Shown here piece by piece: positions 14,026 to 21,251 of a DNA stretch of 21,883 bases. The stretch is taken from the NCBI GenBank assembly GCA_004283105.1, contig SHLN01000010.1, forward strand, positions 1 through 21,883, read 5' to 3'. This DNA comes from Acidimicrobiia bacterium. GTDB taxonomy: Bacteria > Actinomycetota > Acidimicrobiia > Spongiisociales > SHLN01. Within the stretch, counting starts at the first letter, position 1; each line of letters begins with the position of its first letter. The notes below the pieces were generated by a model, which saw nothing but the letters and a program-made list of their open reading frames with translations, had not been told where the DNA came from and did no database searches. Position numbers and translations under genes: made by a program.

Positions 14026-15291
14026 CTAACCGTTCTGCGAGATGCCTGCGAGCACCTTGCGGAACTCATCCGGCACCGAGTCGGCGCCCTCCCACACGAC
14101 CCGCCGGAAGTAATCGGGGTCGGTGTTGCCCTCGGAGTTGATGAGGAGAATCTGTGAATCCGGGCCCAGCCCGAGGTACTCCTTCAAGTCGGCGTAGGCC
14201 GGGTCTTCGGCTATGAATGTGAGCGCGCCGAGCGTGACGGCTCCCGATTCGCCCGAGACGATGAACGGATCACCGGCGAGTGGAACCCCGTACATCCGCA
14301 TCCCTTTGGCCGCCACGTAGTCGGGCGAGGCCGCAAAGACGTCGACGCAGTCCCACAGCACTCCCCAGGCGATCGGGCTCGGCTCACCGCAGGCGAGCCC
14401 GGCCATGATGGTGTGGAGGTCGCCGCCCACGTCGTGCGGCAACCCGTCCCCGGCCTTGGCCGATTGGTAGAGGCAGTCGGCGGTGGCCGGCTCCACCACC
14501 ACCTGGGTTGGGCGGTCCGCCCCGAACCGGCTGGCGTAGAAACCCGTCACGGCGGCGGCAAGCGCCCCCACCCCGGCCTGGACGAACACGTGCGTCGGCT
14601 TGACGATGCCGGTCCCGGCCAGCTGCTCCTGCGCCTCCGTCAACATGGTGGTGTACCCCTGCATCACCCAGCGGGGAATGTCCTCGTATCCCTCCCACGA
14701 AGTGTCGGAGATGACCTGCCATCCGTTGGCGTCCGCCTCTTGGCTCGCCAGATGTACGGCGTCGTCATAGGTCCCATCGACGATGTGTACCTCGGCGCCG
14801 TAGCTCTCGATCGCTCGAATGCGAGCCACCGATGTGTCCTTGTGCACGTAGATGACGGCCTTGCACCGGAGCTTCTCGGCGGCCCAGGCCACACCCCGGC
14901 CGTGGTTGCCGTCGGTGGCGGTGGCGAAGGTGATCTCGCCGAGCCGGGCCCGGGTCTCATCGGAGACGAGTTCTTCGAAGGAAAGCTCCTCGTCCTCCAG
15001 ACCGAGCTGCTGCTTGATGAACCGGTAGATGGCGAACGAGCCGCCCAGAACCTTGAACGAGTTCAGGTCGAGGCGAACCGACTCGTCTTTGACCCAGATT
15101 CCGCCCACTCCGATCATGGAGGCCAAGCCGGAGAGGCTGCGGAGCGGGCTCGGCTTGTAGCCGGGGATCTGACGATGGAAGGCGCGCGTCTGCGCGAATA
15201 CGCCGTCCGGAAAGTTCGTGGCTACGGCCTCGCTCTGGCTGATGGAGCGAGCGCGTGGATTGGGGACCCAGGTGATTGGTGTGGTAGTCAT
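14026..15291 (-). CDS. dpaL: Diaminopropionate ammonia-lyase
   Basis: A 421-aa PLP enzyme of the fold-type II (tryptophan synthase beta) family that splits 2,3-diaminopropionate into pyruvate and two ammonia. PLP is bound by Lys80 in DLNSFKVLGGSFAIYRF, the signature of this branch. Asp127 in TATDGNHGRGVAWA and Asp196 in ISDTSWEGYEDIPRWVMQGY are the expected catalytic acids. The phosphate loop is QAGVGALAAA. Length is close to the about 400 aa of E. coli YgeX. ATG 15291 is chosen because TACAGT lies 6 nt upstream and it keeps the family length; the open frame extends upstream without support. It lies divergent from the aldo/keto reductase gene. Confidence 0.92.
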   Translation of the reverse strand: MTTTPITWVPNPRARSISQSEAVATNFPDGVFAQTRAFHRQIPGYKPSPLRSLSGLASMIGVGGIWVKDESVRLDLNSFKVLGGSFAIYRFIKQQLGLEDEELSFEELVSDETRARLGEITFATATDGNHGRGVAWAAEKLRCKAVIYVHKDTSVARIRAIESYGAEVHIVDGTYDDAVHLASQEADANGWQVISDTSWEGYEDIPRWVMQGYTTMLTEAQEQLAGTGIVKPTHVFVQAGVGALAAAVTGFYASRFGADRPTQVVVEPATADCLYQSAKAGDGLPHDVGGDLHTIMAGLACGEPSPIAWGVLWDCVDVFAASPDYVAAKGMRMYGVPLAGDPFIVSGESGAVTLGALTFIAEDPAYADLKEYLGLGPDSQILLINSEGNTDPDYFRRVVWEGADSVPDEFRKVLAGISQNG

Positions 15292-15297
15292 CCCGCG

Positions 15298-15303
15298 ACT
15301 GTA
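15298..15303 (-). promoter_or_regulatory. Candidate leaderless -10 box
   Basis: On the minus strand TACAGT lies 6 nt before the ammonia-lyase ATG at 15291. No good -35 is seen. Confidence 0.45.
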
Positions 15304-15353
15304 TCGCGAGCGGTGGTGCGGCAGTGGCGGTGTTGGGGCCGGTCGAGCCAGTC

Positions 15354-15384
15354 CAAGGGCCACTCGAGACCAAAGGCCACTCGA
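15354..15384. repeat. Two direct repeats in a divergent promoter region
   Basis: CAAGGGCCACTCGA (15354-15367) and CAAAGGCCACTCGA (15371-15384) differ at one base and start 17 bp apart. They lie between the ammonia-lyase and aldo/keto reductase genes, so they may be a tandem regulator site. The nearby CACTG-C-CAGTG (15402-15412) is a perfect small palindrome. Confidence 0.45.
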
Positions 15385-15445
15385 TTTGATTCGCATTCAG
15401 CCACTGCCAGTGTCGGTTGTTTGCTCGGGATTGCGGGATATGCGT

Positions 15446-15457
15446 GGCCCGAGGGCC
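15446..15457. promoter_or_regulatory. Possible operator palindrome
   Basis: GGCCC-GA-GGGCC is a perfect inverted repeat that abuts the candidate -10 box TATGGT at 15458. A repressor bound here would block the aldo/keto reductase promoter. The assignment is an inference from position. Confidence 0.35.
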
Positions 15458-15463
15458 TATGGT
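15458..15463 (+). promoter_or_regulatory. Candidate leaderless -10 box
   Basis: TATGGT lies 9 nt before ATG 15473, the same spacing as TATAAT before the winged-helix gene. No well-placed -35 is visible. Confidence 0.45.
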
Positions 15464-15472
15464 CGTGGTGAG

Positions 15473-16405
15473 ATGACAGGGCCACGTGCTGCAATTGGTG
15501 GAGGGAACTTCGGAGGCGCTGGATCTCCTTCGGCCCTGATCGGGGCTGGTCTCGACGAATCAGGCGCTCACGCGGCGTTGGACGATGCCGAACGTCTGGG
15601 TATCGCTGTCGTCGATACTGCGTTCAGCTATGCGGCAGGAGCGTCGCAGAGGATGATCGGTAGTTGGCTCGCCGCTGAGCCCGACCGGGTGAACCGAACG
15701 ACCGTCATCGACAAGGTGGGTGTCGTCGAGAGAGACGGTGAACTTCGGCTCGATCTCCACTTCGATTCGGTGCTAACCCATGCGGCAACGGGTCGAGCGC
15801 GCCTGGGTGTTGATGCTGTTGATGTTGTCATGGCGCATGCACCTGATCCGGAGGTCCCGGTTGTCGAGACCCTCAAGGGATTCAGATCACTCATGAGCGA
15901 TGGACTCGCTGGAGGGTGGGGAGTCAGCAACGTAGACGCCGCCACTTTGACGGAGTGGATGAAGACTGCACACCGCATGGACCTGCCTTCCCCTCAGTTC
16001 GTCGAAAACGAATACAACCTGATTCAACGAGAGGTTGAGGACTCGGTCCTTCCTATCTGCCGTGACCAAGGCGTTGGGTTTCTTGCCTACAGCCCGTCAG
16101 CTGGTGGGTTGTTGACCGGGAAGTATCGTCGAGGAGAGGCGGCGCCTGAAGGCTCGATGATGGCTTTGCGCCCTGATGTTGCGGTCGAGTTCGACGACCG
16201 AGCGGACTACCTGATTACGACCGTCAGCAACATCGCCGCTCACCGTGGGGTCTCCAATGTGGCGATTGCTTTCGCTTGGCTCCTTGCCCAACCTGATGTG
16301 ACGCCGATTGCCGGACCAAGCAAGCCCCACCACATGGAAGCAATAGACCAGGCACTGAACCTCGAACTCTCCGATAACGAGCTAGCGCAACTCTCAAGCT
16401 CGTAG
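15473..16405 (+). CDS. Aldo/keto reductase
   Basis: A 310-aa NAD(P)H-dependent aldo/keto reductase with a TIM barrel. The catalytic tetrad is complete: Asp48 and Tyr53 in VVDTAFSYAAG, Lys81 in TVIDKVG, and His122 in VVMAHAPDPEVP. The later WGVSNV (149-154), FVENEYNL and FLAYSPSAGGLLTGKY segments fit the family, and the C-terminal AGPSKPHHMEA is the usual cofactor 2'-phosphate/nucleotide site. The substrate is unknown. The gene has visibly lower GC and more A/T-ending codons than its neighbours; for example, line 16021-16080 is about 55% GC. This suggests more recent acquisition. It is followed by 173 nt of similar, lower-GC DNA in which I see no gene. Confidence 0.9.
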   Translation: MTGPRAAIGGGNFGGAGSPSALIGAGLDESGAHAALDDAERLGIAVVDTAFSYAAGASQRMIGSWLAAEPDRVNRTTVIDKVGVVERDGELRLDLHFDSVLTHAATGRARLGVDAVDVVMAHAPDPEVPVVETLKGFRSLMSDGLAGGWGVSNVDAATLTEWMKTAHRMDLPSPQFVENEYNLIQREVEDSVLPICRDQGVGFLAYSPSAGGLLTGKYRRGEAAPEGSMMALRPDVAVEFDDRADYLITTVSNIAAHRGVSNVAIAFAWLLAQPDVTPIAGPSKPHHMEAIDQALNLELSDNELAQLSSS

Positions 16406-16566
16406 CAGACGAGATATCGGCACATGCTGATGCGGATACCTTGATCCAGAGTCGAAGGGCACATTCCACTCCCACTCCGACCGAATCAATCACCCCCGCA
16501 GATAACGATGCCTCTGCGTGCGGGTCTGAGTCACCGATAGCTCACTGCTCGTGACGACCTCAGCGT

Positions 16567-16572
16567 TAGGGT
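16567..16572 (+). promoter_or_regulatory. Candidate leaderless -10 box
   Basis: TAGGGT lies 6 nt before the cupin ATG at 16579. No Shine-Dalgarno sequence is present. Confidence 0.45.
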
Positions 16573-16578
16573 TCGCGC

Positions 16579-16908
16579 ATGACTGCAGGTACGTCGTCGT
16601 CCGTGTTTCTCGATGTCGCCTCGGAGGTCGAGATTCCCGAGGAGGGGACCCTTACAAGGGTGCTCTACCGGGATGATCAGATCCGGGTCGTCGTCTTTGC
16701 GTTCGATGAGGGCCAGGAGCTAACCGATCACACGGCCGCCGTGCCGGCGATCGTGCAAGTGATCTCGGGCCGGATTCGACTTGATCTGGATGGCGATCCG
16801 GTCGAACTCGAGCCCGGCTCGTGGGTGCGCATGGAAGCCAACCTCACCCACGCGGTTCTCGCCCTGGAGCCGAGCGTGATGCTGCTCACCCTGCTTCGAT
16901 CAGCTTGA
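16579..16908 (+). CDS. Cupin-domain protein
   Basis: A 109-aa single-domain cupin. Motif 1 is FDEGQELTDHTAAVPAIVQV followed by SGRIRLDL, with Glu46 and His51. Motif 2 is the LEPGSWVRMEANLTHAVLAL region, with His91. The first motif has only one His where metal-binding cupins often have two (HxH), so metal binding is uncertain. Proteins of this kind act as small sensors, isomerases or dioxygenases; nothing here separates these. It runs convergently into the nitronate monooxygenase gene, with the two coding ends overlapping by 9 nt. Confidence 0.82.
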   Translation: MTAGTSSSVFLDVASEVEIPEEGTLTRVLYRDDQIRVVVFAFDEGQELTDHTAAVPAIVQVISGRIRLDLDGDPVELEPGSWVRMEANLTHAVLALEPSVMLLTLLRSA

Positions 16909-18339
16909 TCGAACCCGACCCGGCAATAGGTAATCCAGGACGTCGGCGGCCCGATAGGTCTCCTCACCGGGGCGCAGGAACCGGGCGACGGTGGCTATGT
17001 CGTCGCCCGAAGTGATGAGGCGGGGCTCGCCGTAGCCGTTCGTCTGGACCTGGCCGAGCCCGACGTTGGCCATGAGCGCGTTGCACAGGCATTTGCGGCC
17101 GACCGTTTCTTCGATCGTTCCGCCCTTCTCCAGGAAGTCCTCGACCGGCTCGGAGGCGCATCGCCACCCGATGGAATCGTCGTCGCGGCGGTAGGCACTC
17201 CGCAGGTAGCCGAGGTCGCATACCCTCGGTCGTGCTTGGTAGGCCTCCTCGCCGGCGATCGTGTCTTCCAGCTGGGCGACCTTGAACGGGAAGCCGGTCG
17301 GCGAAGCCACCGGATCGGTGAACACACGGGCTTGTCCCGCCTCGCTCAACTCGAGCACCGTGCGCTTGATCTTCCCCTCGAATCCAGATTCTTCGCAGAA
17401 GGCGAAGGCGGTTCCCACCTGGACGCCGGTGGCTCCGAGCGCGAGTGCATCGGCTACCTGGTCCGGCTCGGCCCGGGACCCGGCCAGCCAGAATGGCAGG
17501 CCGAGCTGCCGGATCACTTCGAGGTCGGGTTCGTCCCGGTCTCCGTAGAGCGGTTCACCGTCCTCGGTGAGCTGTCCGCGACCGCGCGGTGGGGCGTTGT
17601 GTCCACCGGCCGTCGGGGCTTCGACCACGAATCCGTTGACGGTGGCCTCGACCTTCTTGGCCAGCATGGTGGCCAGGATGTGCGATGACACGATGGCCAG
17701 GAACGCCGGGCGTTTGACCGGCGGGAGGGTGCCATCGGTGAACTCGGCCGGATCGAACCGGGTGTACGGGTCGTCATCCTCTGTGGCGCCCTTCACGTCG
17801 ATTCGAAGCTCGGCCTCGAGCCCGACCGACAACCGATCGAGTATTCCTGGAATGGCGCGGGGGATGCCGGCTCCCATGAGCACGTAGTCGACATCGCCCA
17901 GCATGGCGCCGTACAGGGAGGGGATTGTCGGGATCTGCAGTTTCTCGAGGTAGTTGATGCCGACCGGGTTTCCGTGTCCTTCCTTGGCGAGGAACACCTC
18001 GACGAAGTTGGAGGCAACCAGCAGCTCCTCGACATGACGCGACTGCCGCATCTTGTGCATCGGCTTGGTCTTGAGCCGCACCCCCTCCGGAGTGCCCTCC
18101 GGAACGAAGTACCGGTCGATGATGCGATCGGCCACTCCCGGTATCGGGAACGCGGCGAGCGCCCGACGCATATGGCCGCCGGGATCACCGTGTTGGAGCC
18201 GCCGGGCAAGGACGGCGTCGAGGGCCGTCCCCGACACAACCCCCAACTGGCCCTCGGAGGAAACGGCGTTGGCGAGCCGCCAGCCGGACACGGCGACGCC
18301 CATGCCGCCCTGGATGATGATTGGTAGGTCGTTCGGCAT
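16900..18339 (-). CDS. Nitronate monooxygenase-family flavoprotein
   Basis: A 479-aa FMN-dependent TIM-barrel protein of the nitronate monooxygenase / 2-nitropropane dioxygenase family. The opening IIIQGGMGVAVSGWRLANAV (7-26), AGGHNAPPRGRGQL (245-257) and the phosphate site ALGATGVQVGTAFAFCEESG (300-319) are typical. The protein is longer than the common 320-380 aa enzymes. The extra C-terminal part carries Cys374, Cys394, Cys417 and Cys419 (RKCLCNALMANVGLGQ), a layout like PfaD-type enoyl reductases. A nitronate oxidase and an enoyl reductase role are both possible. ATG 18339 is chosen over an in-frame TTG at 18345, because TACGAT ends 5 nt before that ATG and overlaps the TTG. Confidence 0.87.
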   Translation of the reverse strand: MPNDLPIIIQGGMGVAVSGWRLANAVSSEGQLGVVSGTALDAVLARRLQHGDPGGHMRRALAAFPIPGVADRIIDRYFVPEGTPEGVRLKTKPMHKMRQSRHVEELLVASNFVEVFLAKEGHGNPVGINYLEKLQIPTIPSLYGAMLGDVDYVLMGAGIPRAIPGILDRLSVGLEAELRIDVKGATEDDDPYTRFDPAEFTDGTLPPVKRPAFLAIVSSHILATMLAKKVEATVNGFVVEAPTAGGHNAPPRGRGQLTEDGEPLYGDRDEPDLEVIRQLGLPFWLAGSRAEPDQVADALALGATGVQVGTAFAFCEESGFEGKIKRTVLELSEAGQARVFTDPVASPTGFPFKVAQLEDTIAGEEAYQARPRVCDLGYLRSAYRRDDDSIGWRCASEPVEDFLEKGGTIEETVGRKCLCNALMANVGLGQVQTNGYGEPRLITSGDDIATVARFLRPGEETYRAADVLDYLLPGRVRSS

Positions 18340-18344
18340 GGGCA

Positions 18345-18350
18345 ATCGTA
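18345..18350 (-). promoter_or_regulatory. Candidate leaderless -10 box
   Basis: On the minus strand TACGAT lies 5 nt before ATG 18339. The opposing cluster promoter lies in the same 193-nt divergent region. Confidence 0.4.
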
Positions 18351-18518
18351 CGAGGGCTCTTCCCGTAGTTCCGGGTCACTGGTTGCACCTTTGACTACCC
18401 GTCGACGCCTCCGGTTACCTGCCGGGCGCCTGTCGATCCAGAGTTCGACGAGCCAGTCGGGGCCGCGGCCTGTCGTGTCTCCGAGATTGACGTAACTCGT
18501 CGTGTCCCACCCTCCCGT

Positions 18519-18524
18519 TACCAT
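18519..18524 (+). promoter_or_regulatory. Candidate -10 box of the NurA-HerA-Mre11 operon
   Basis: TACCAT lies 8 nt before ATG 18533. It sits in CTCCCGTTACC (18512-18522), which nearly repeats CTCCGGTTACC at 18409-18419 (one mismatch). TTGACG at 18487 is too far away for a normal -35. Confidence 0.4.
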
Positions 18525-18532
18525 CGCCGGCA

Positions 18533-19474
18533 ATGGCCCGGCTCTTTGTTGAGGAGTGGTCGCCCGAGTATGGAGCGTCCGTCGATACCGATGAGTCGCT
18601 CGCGCCTGCCGCCGGGCAGATCGATACCACCGTCGAGGTGGACGGGCCGTGGGAGCCCATCGACGGCCACGACGACGATTTTCCGGCCGTGGCCTTCGTC
18701 GACGGAATCCGGCGTGTGGACGCCCGTCTCACGATCGATGATCCGGCGGCCGGTCCGATTCCCGGGATCTGCGGATCGTTTGCAGCCGGCGCGACCTTGT
18801 GGCGCCGCGATCCGCCCCGCTCGGAGGTCGAGTCGGTCCGCGTCGAGCGGCTCGCCATCTTCACCGAAGGAGCGGCATCGGACATTCCGCCCCTCAGCCA
18901 CGGGCTGCTCTATCGCACCGAATCGGTCGGGAGCTCAGACCCGGGCATGCTCGTCTCCCACTTCCACACCCAGATGCGGAGAGCCGAGGCCGAGATCGCC
19001 CTCGACCTCGCCCGCTCGGGGTACTTCGTGGTTGCCGATGGGCCGATTTCCGAGCTCGCCGCCGAGTCCGTCGTCGGATACATCAAGAGCCATCGGGTCT
19101 CCTACCTGCCGCCCGAAGTCATGCCGATCATGGGCCGGATCGAACCGGGACAGCGGACTCCTCTCTTCGGGATGCCCAGCTACAAGCGCTACTCCTGGTA
19201 TCTGCGGCTGACCCGCCCTGCCGGTGGCCACAGCTGGTCGGGAATTGTGCGGTGCGAAGCCCCCGGGTCATTGTCGCTGGCGCAGGTGAAGGTGCTGGCG
19301 GACCGGACCGCCGCCCTGCTTCCACGGTTCGCGTCCGAACCGCACATCGATCCCCGGGCACCCCAGAACCTAGTTCCCATCGGAGCTCTCGAGAAGCAAC
19401 TGCGATCCCGCCTGGGTGACCAGCACATCATCTACCGGGCGCTGCGGGAAGCAACCATGCGACAGCCGACGTGA
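18533..19474 (+). CDS. NurA-like nuclease
   Basis: A 313-aa protein that I read as a divergent NurA-domain nuclease, the 5'-3' exonuclease partner of HerA in DNA-end processing. NurA-type elements are in order. AVAFVDGIRRVDAR (52-65), with Asp57, stands where NurA has its first metal-binding Asp. SHFHTQMRRAEAEIALDLA follows, then YFVVADGPIS (164-173) with Asp169, and VVGYIKSHRVSYL (180-192) with Lys185. Later come YSWYLRL and the C-terminal HIDPRAPQNLVPIGALEKQL. The canonical DGS is DGI here. Assignment rests on motif order and on the HerA-like gene 31 nt downstream; no search was possible. No signal peptide or membrane segment is seen. An uncharacterised fold is the alternative. Confidence 0.68.
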   Translation: MARLFVEEWSPEYGASVDTDESLAPAAGQIDTTVEVDGPWEPIDGHDDDFPAVAFVDGIRRVDARLTIDDPAAGPIPGICGSFAAGATLWRRDPPRSEVESVRVERLAIFTEGAASDIPPLSHGLLYRTESVGSSDPGMLVSHFHTQMRRAEAEIALDLARSGYFVVADGPISELAAESVVGYIKSHRVSYLPPEVMPIMGRIEPGQRTPLFGMPSYKRYSWYLRLTRPAGGHSWSGIVRCEAPGSLSLAQVKVLADRTAALLPRFASEPHIDPRAPQNLVPIGALEKQLRSRLGDQHIIYRALREATMRQPT

Positions 19475-19496
19475 GGGCCATAATGGCCGCAGCGCT

Positions 19497-19502
19497 GGAG
19501 GG
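19497..19502 (+). promoter_or_regulatory. Ribosome binding site of the HerA-like gene
   Basis: GGAGGG lies just before ATG 19506. It fixes this start; the frame is open back to 19416, inside the upstream gene. Confidence 0.65.
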
Positions 19503-19505
19503 TTC

Positions 19506-21239
19506 ATGACAAGCGAAGCTGTGCCGGAAAACGGAGTCGGACGGGTCCTGGGGACCCAGCACACGTCGACGAGCGAGTTCCGTGTCGTGCTGGAAGACGA
19601 TGAGTACCTCCAGCTCGACGATCTCGTCGTGGTGGAAACCGATGTGCCCAAGTACGGCGGGATCAAGACCTACGGAGTAGTGACGGAGTCAGAGGCCGTC
19701 TACGAGGGGGCCTCCTTCGAGTCGGATACCCACCGGATTGCCGCGGACGGCATACTCCCGGGAGCGAAGGTCCGATCGGCCCAGGTGGCGATCACCCGCA
19801 TCGACCCCGAGTTGTGGGTGTCACCCGATCCCGGCCAGGTGGTGCGCCGTGCCACCGGGCTCGAGCGTCACAAAGCGCTCTACACCGACGAGATGGGCCG
19901 TCCCCTGGCGATCGGGTTGGGGCGCGACGGTGAGCCGATGTTCGTCGATCTCGATTTCTTCGACGGCCGCAAGGGTGGCCACATGTCGATCTCCGGCATC
20001 AGCGGCGTTGCCACCAAGACCAGCTTTGCCCTCTTCTTCCTGCGCATGCTGACGTCCAAGCCCGAGGTGGTGGGGGAGGGAGCCGCCAACCTGCGGGTGC
20101 TCGTCTTCAACGTCAAGGGCGAGGACCTGCTGTGGCTCGACAAGCACAACAAGGACTTCACAGAAGAAGCCGCCGCCGGATGGGACGTGTTGGGTGTTGA
20201 GCCCAAGCCGTTCGATTCCGTGGCGTTCTGGGCCCCGCCCCGAGCGCGGTCGGGTGATGTGGTCGTGCCCGACATCGGTGGCCGGCAAGAGGGGGTTGAG
20301 GCATTTGCCTGGACGCCCCGTGAGTTCATCGACGAGGGCCTCCTCCGGTTCCTGTTCACCGATGCCTCCGACACTCGCAATCAGATCCCGTTCATCGAGG
20401 AGCGGGTCGAAGCCCAGCTCCAGCGGTACGCAGTCGATGTGGCCGGTGAACCGGGTGCGGTGGTGTTGCGCGACCCGATCGAGGGACACAAGCCGGGCGA
20501 TGTGGTCACCGCCGGCAAAGCCGAGATCGTCATCCGCGACCTGAAAACCCTCTCGGAGGCCATCGAGGAGTTCGTCGATCCGCCCGACGGGGAGCCAGAC
20601 ACCCGCTGGACCGGCCGGGTGCAGGCCGGCACAGTGTCGGCCTTCATGCGCCGGGTCCACGCAGGCGCCAGCCGCCTTGGCCACCTCATTCGGGCGGGCG
20701 AGAGCCGGCGCATCGACCGGTCCGCCGCGCAGGTGACGGTGGTCGGAATCCAGTCACTGCACGACCTGGGCCAGCGCTTCGTGGTGGGTGCTCTGCTGGC
20801 CGAGACGTTCGCCGAGAAAGAACGGAGCGGGCAGCGCTTCCCGCTGTCGGTCATCGTCCTGGACGAGTTGAACAAGTACGCCCCCCGTGAAGGGCAGAGC
20901 CCCATCAAGGACATGCTCATCGACATTGCCCAGCGGGGTCGGTCCCTCGGGGTACTGCTCGTCGGTGCGCAACAGACGGCCTCCCGGGTGGCGCAGGAAG
21001 TGATGGAGAACGCCGCGCTCAAGGTGGCCGGCCGGCTCGATGCAGCCGAGGCCGAACGGGCCGAATACGGCTGGATGCTGCCATCGACCCGGGCCAGAGC
21101 CCGCCTGCTCAAGCCGGGCACCATGGTGGTGAGTCAGCCGGCCATCCCCATACCCCTCGTGGTCGACTTCCCGTTCCCGCCGTGGGCGACCCGCAAGGAG
21201 GAAGTCGTCGCCGACGGTGACCCCTTTCAAGGTCTATAG
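19506..21239 (+). CDS. HerA-like DNA-translocating ATPase with HAS barrel
   Basis: A 577-aa ATPase of the HerA/FtsK superfamily, expected to form a hexameric DNA pump that drives its nuclease partner. The N-terminal HAS barrel covers about 10-70 (GRVLGTQHTSTSEFRVVL, then YGGIKTYGVVTE). The Walker A region at 164-172 is GISGVATKT, one residue longer than the canonical GxTGxGKS and lacking the Gly before Lys171. Walker B is SVIVLDELNKYAP with Asp453-Glu454. RGRSLGVLLVGAQQ (477-490) gives the arginine and glutamine motifs, and ASRVAQEVMENAALKVAGRL fits the HerA C-terminal core. The middle 190-440 holds an insert not seen in short HerA proteins. It follows the NurA-like gene by 31 nt and precedes the Mre11 gene by 12 nt. 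Confidence 0.85.
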   Translation: MTSEAVPENGVGRVLGTQHTSTSEFRVVLEDDEYLQLDDLVVVETDVPKYGGIKTYGVVTESEAVYEGASFESDTHRIAADGILPGAKVRSAQVAITRIDPELWVSPDPGQVVRRATGLERHKALYTDEMGRPLAIGLGRDGEPMFVDLDFFDGRKGGHMSISGISGVATKTSFALFFLRMLTSKPEVVGEGAANLRVLVFNVKGEDLLWLDKHNKDFTEEAAAGWDVLGVEPKPFDSVAFWAPPRARSGDVVVPDIGGRQEGVEAFAWTPREFIDEGLLRFLFTDASDTRNQIPFIEERVEAQLQRYAVDVAGEPGAVVLRDPIEGHKPGDVVTAGKAEIVIRDLKTLSEAIEEFVDPPDGEPDTRWTGRVQAGTVSAFMRRVHAGASRLGHLIRAGESRRIDRSAAQVTVVGIQSLHDLGQRFVVGALLAETFAEKERSGQRFPLSVIVLDELNKYAPREGQSPIKDMLIDIAQRGRSLGVLLVGAQQTASRVAQEVMENAALKVAGRLDAAEAERAEYGWMLPSTRARARLLKPGTMVVSQPAIPIPLVVDFPFPPWATRKEEVVADGDPFQGL

Positions 21240-21251
21240 GGGCACTGACTG

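Noticed and set aside
13787..14141. Two further open frames with ATG starts over the small peptide gene
   Set aside because: Neither has a ribosome site; one runs into the convergent ammonia-lyase gene, and the TTG frame with AAGGAG has the better codon pattern.
18391..18419. TTGACT followed by GTTACC as a promoter for the NurA-like gene
   Set aside because: The -10 match is weak and it lies over 110 nt upstream; TACCAT at 18519 fits the local leaderless pattern better.
19821..20684. Antisense open frame (287 codons) opposite the HerA-like gene
   Set aside because: A shadow of high third-position GC; the sense strand has HAS barrel, Walker A and B in order.
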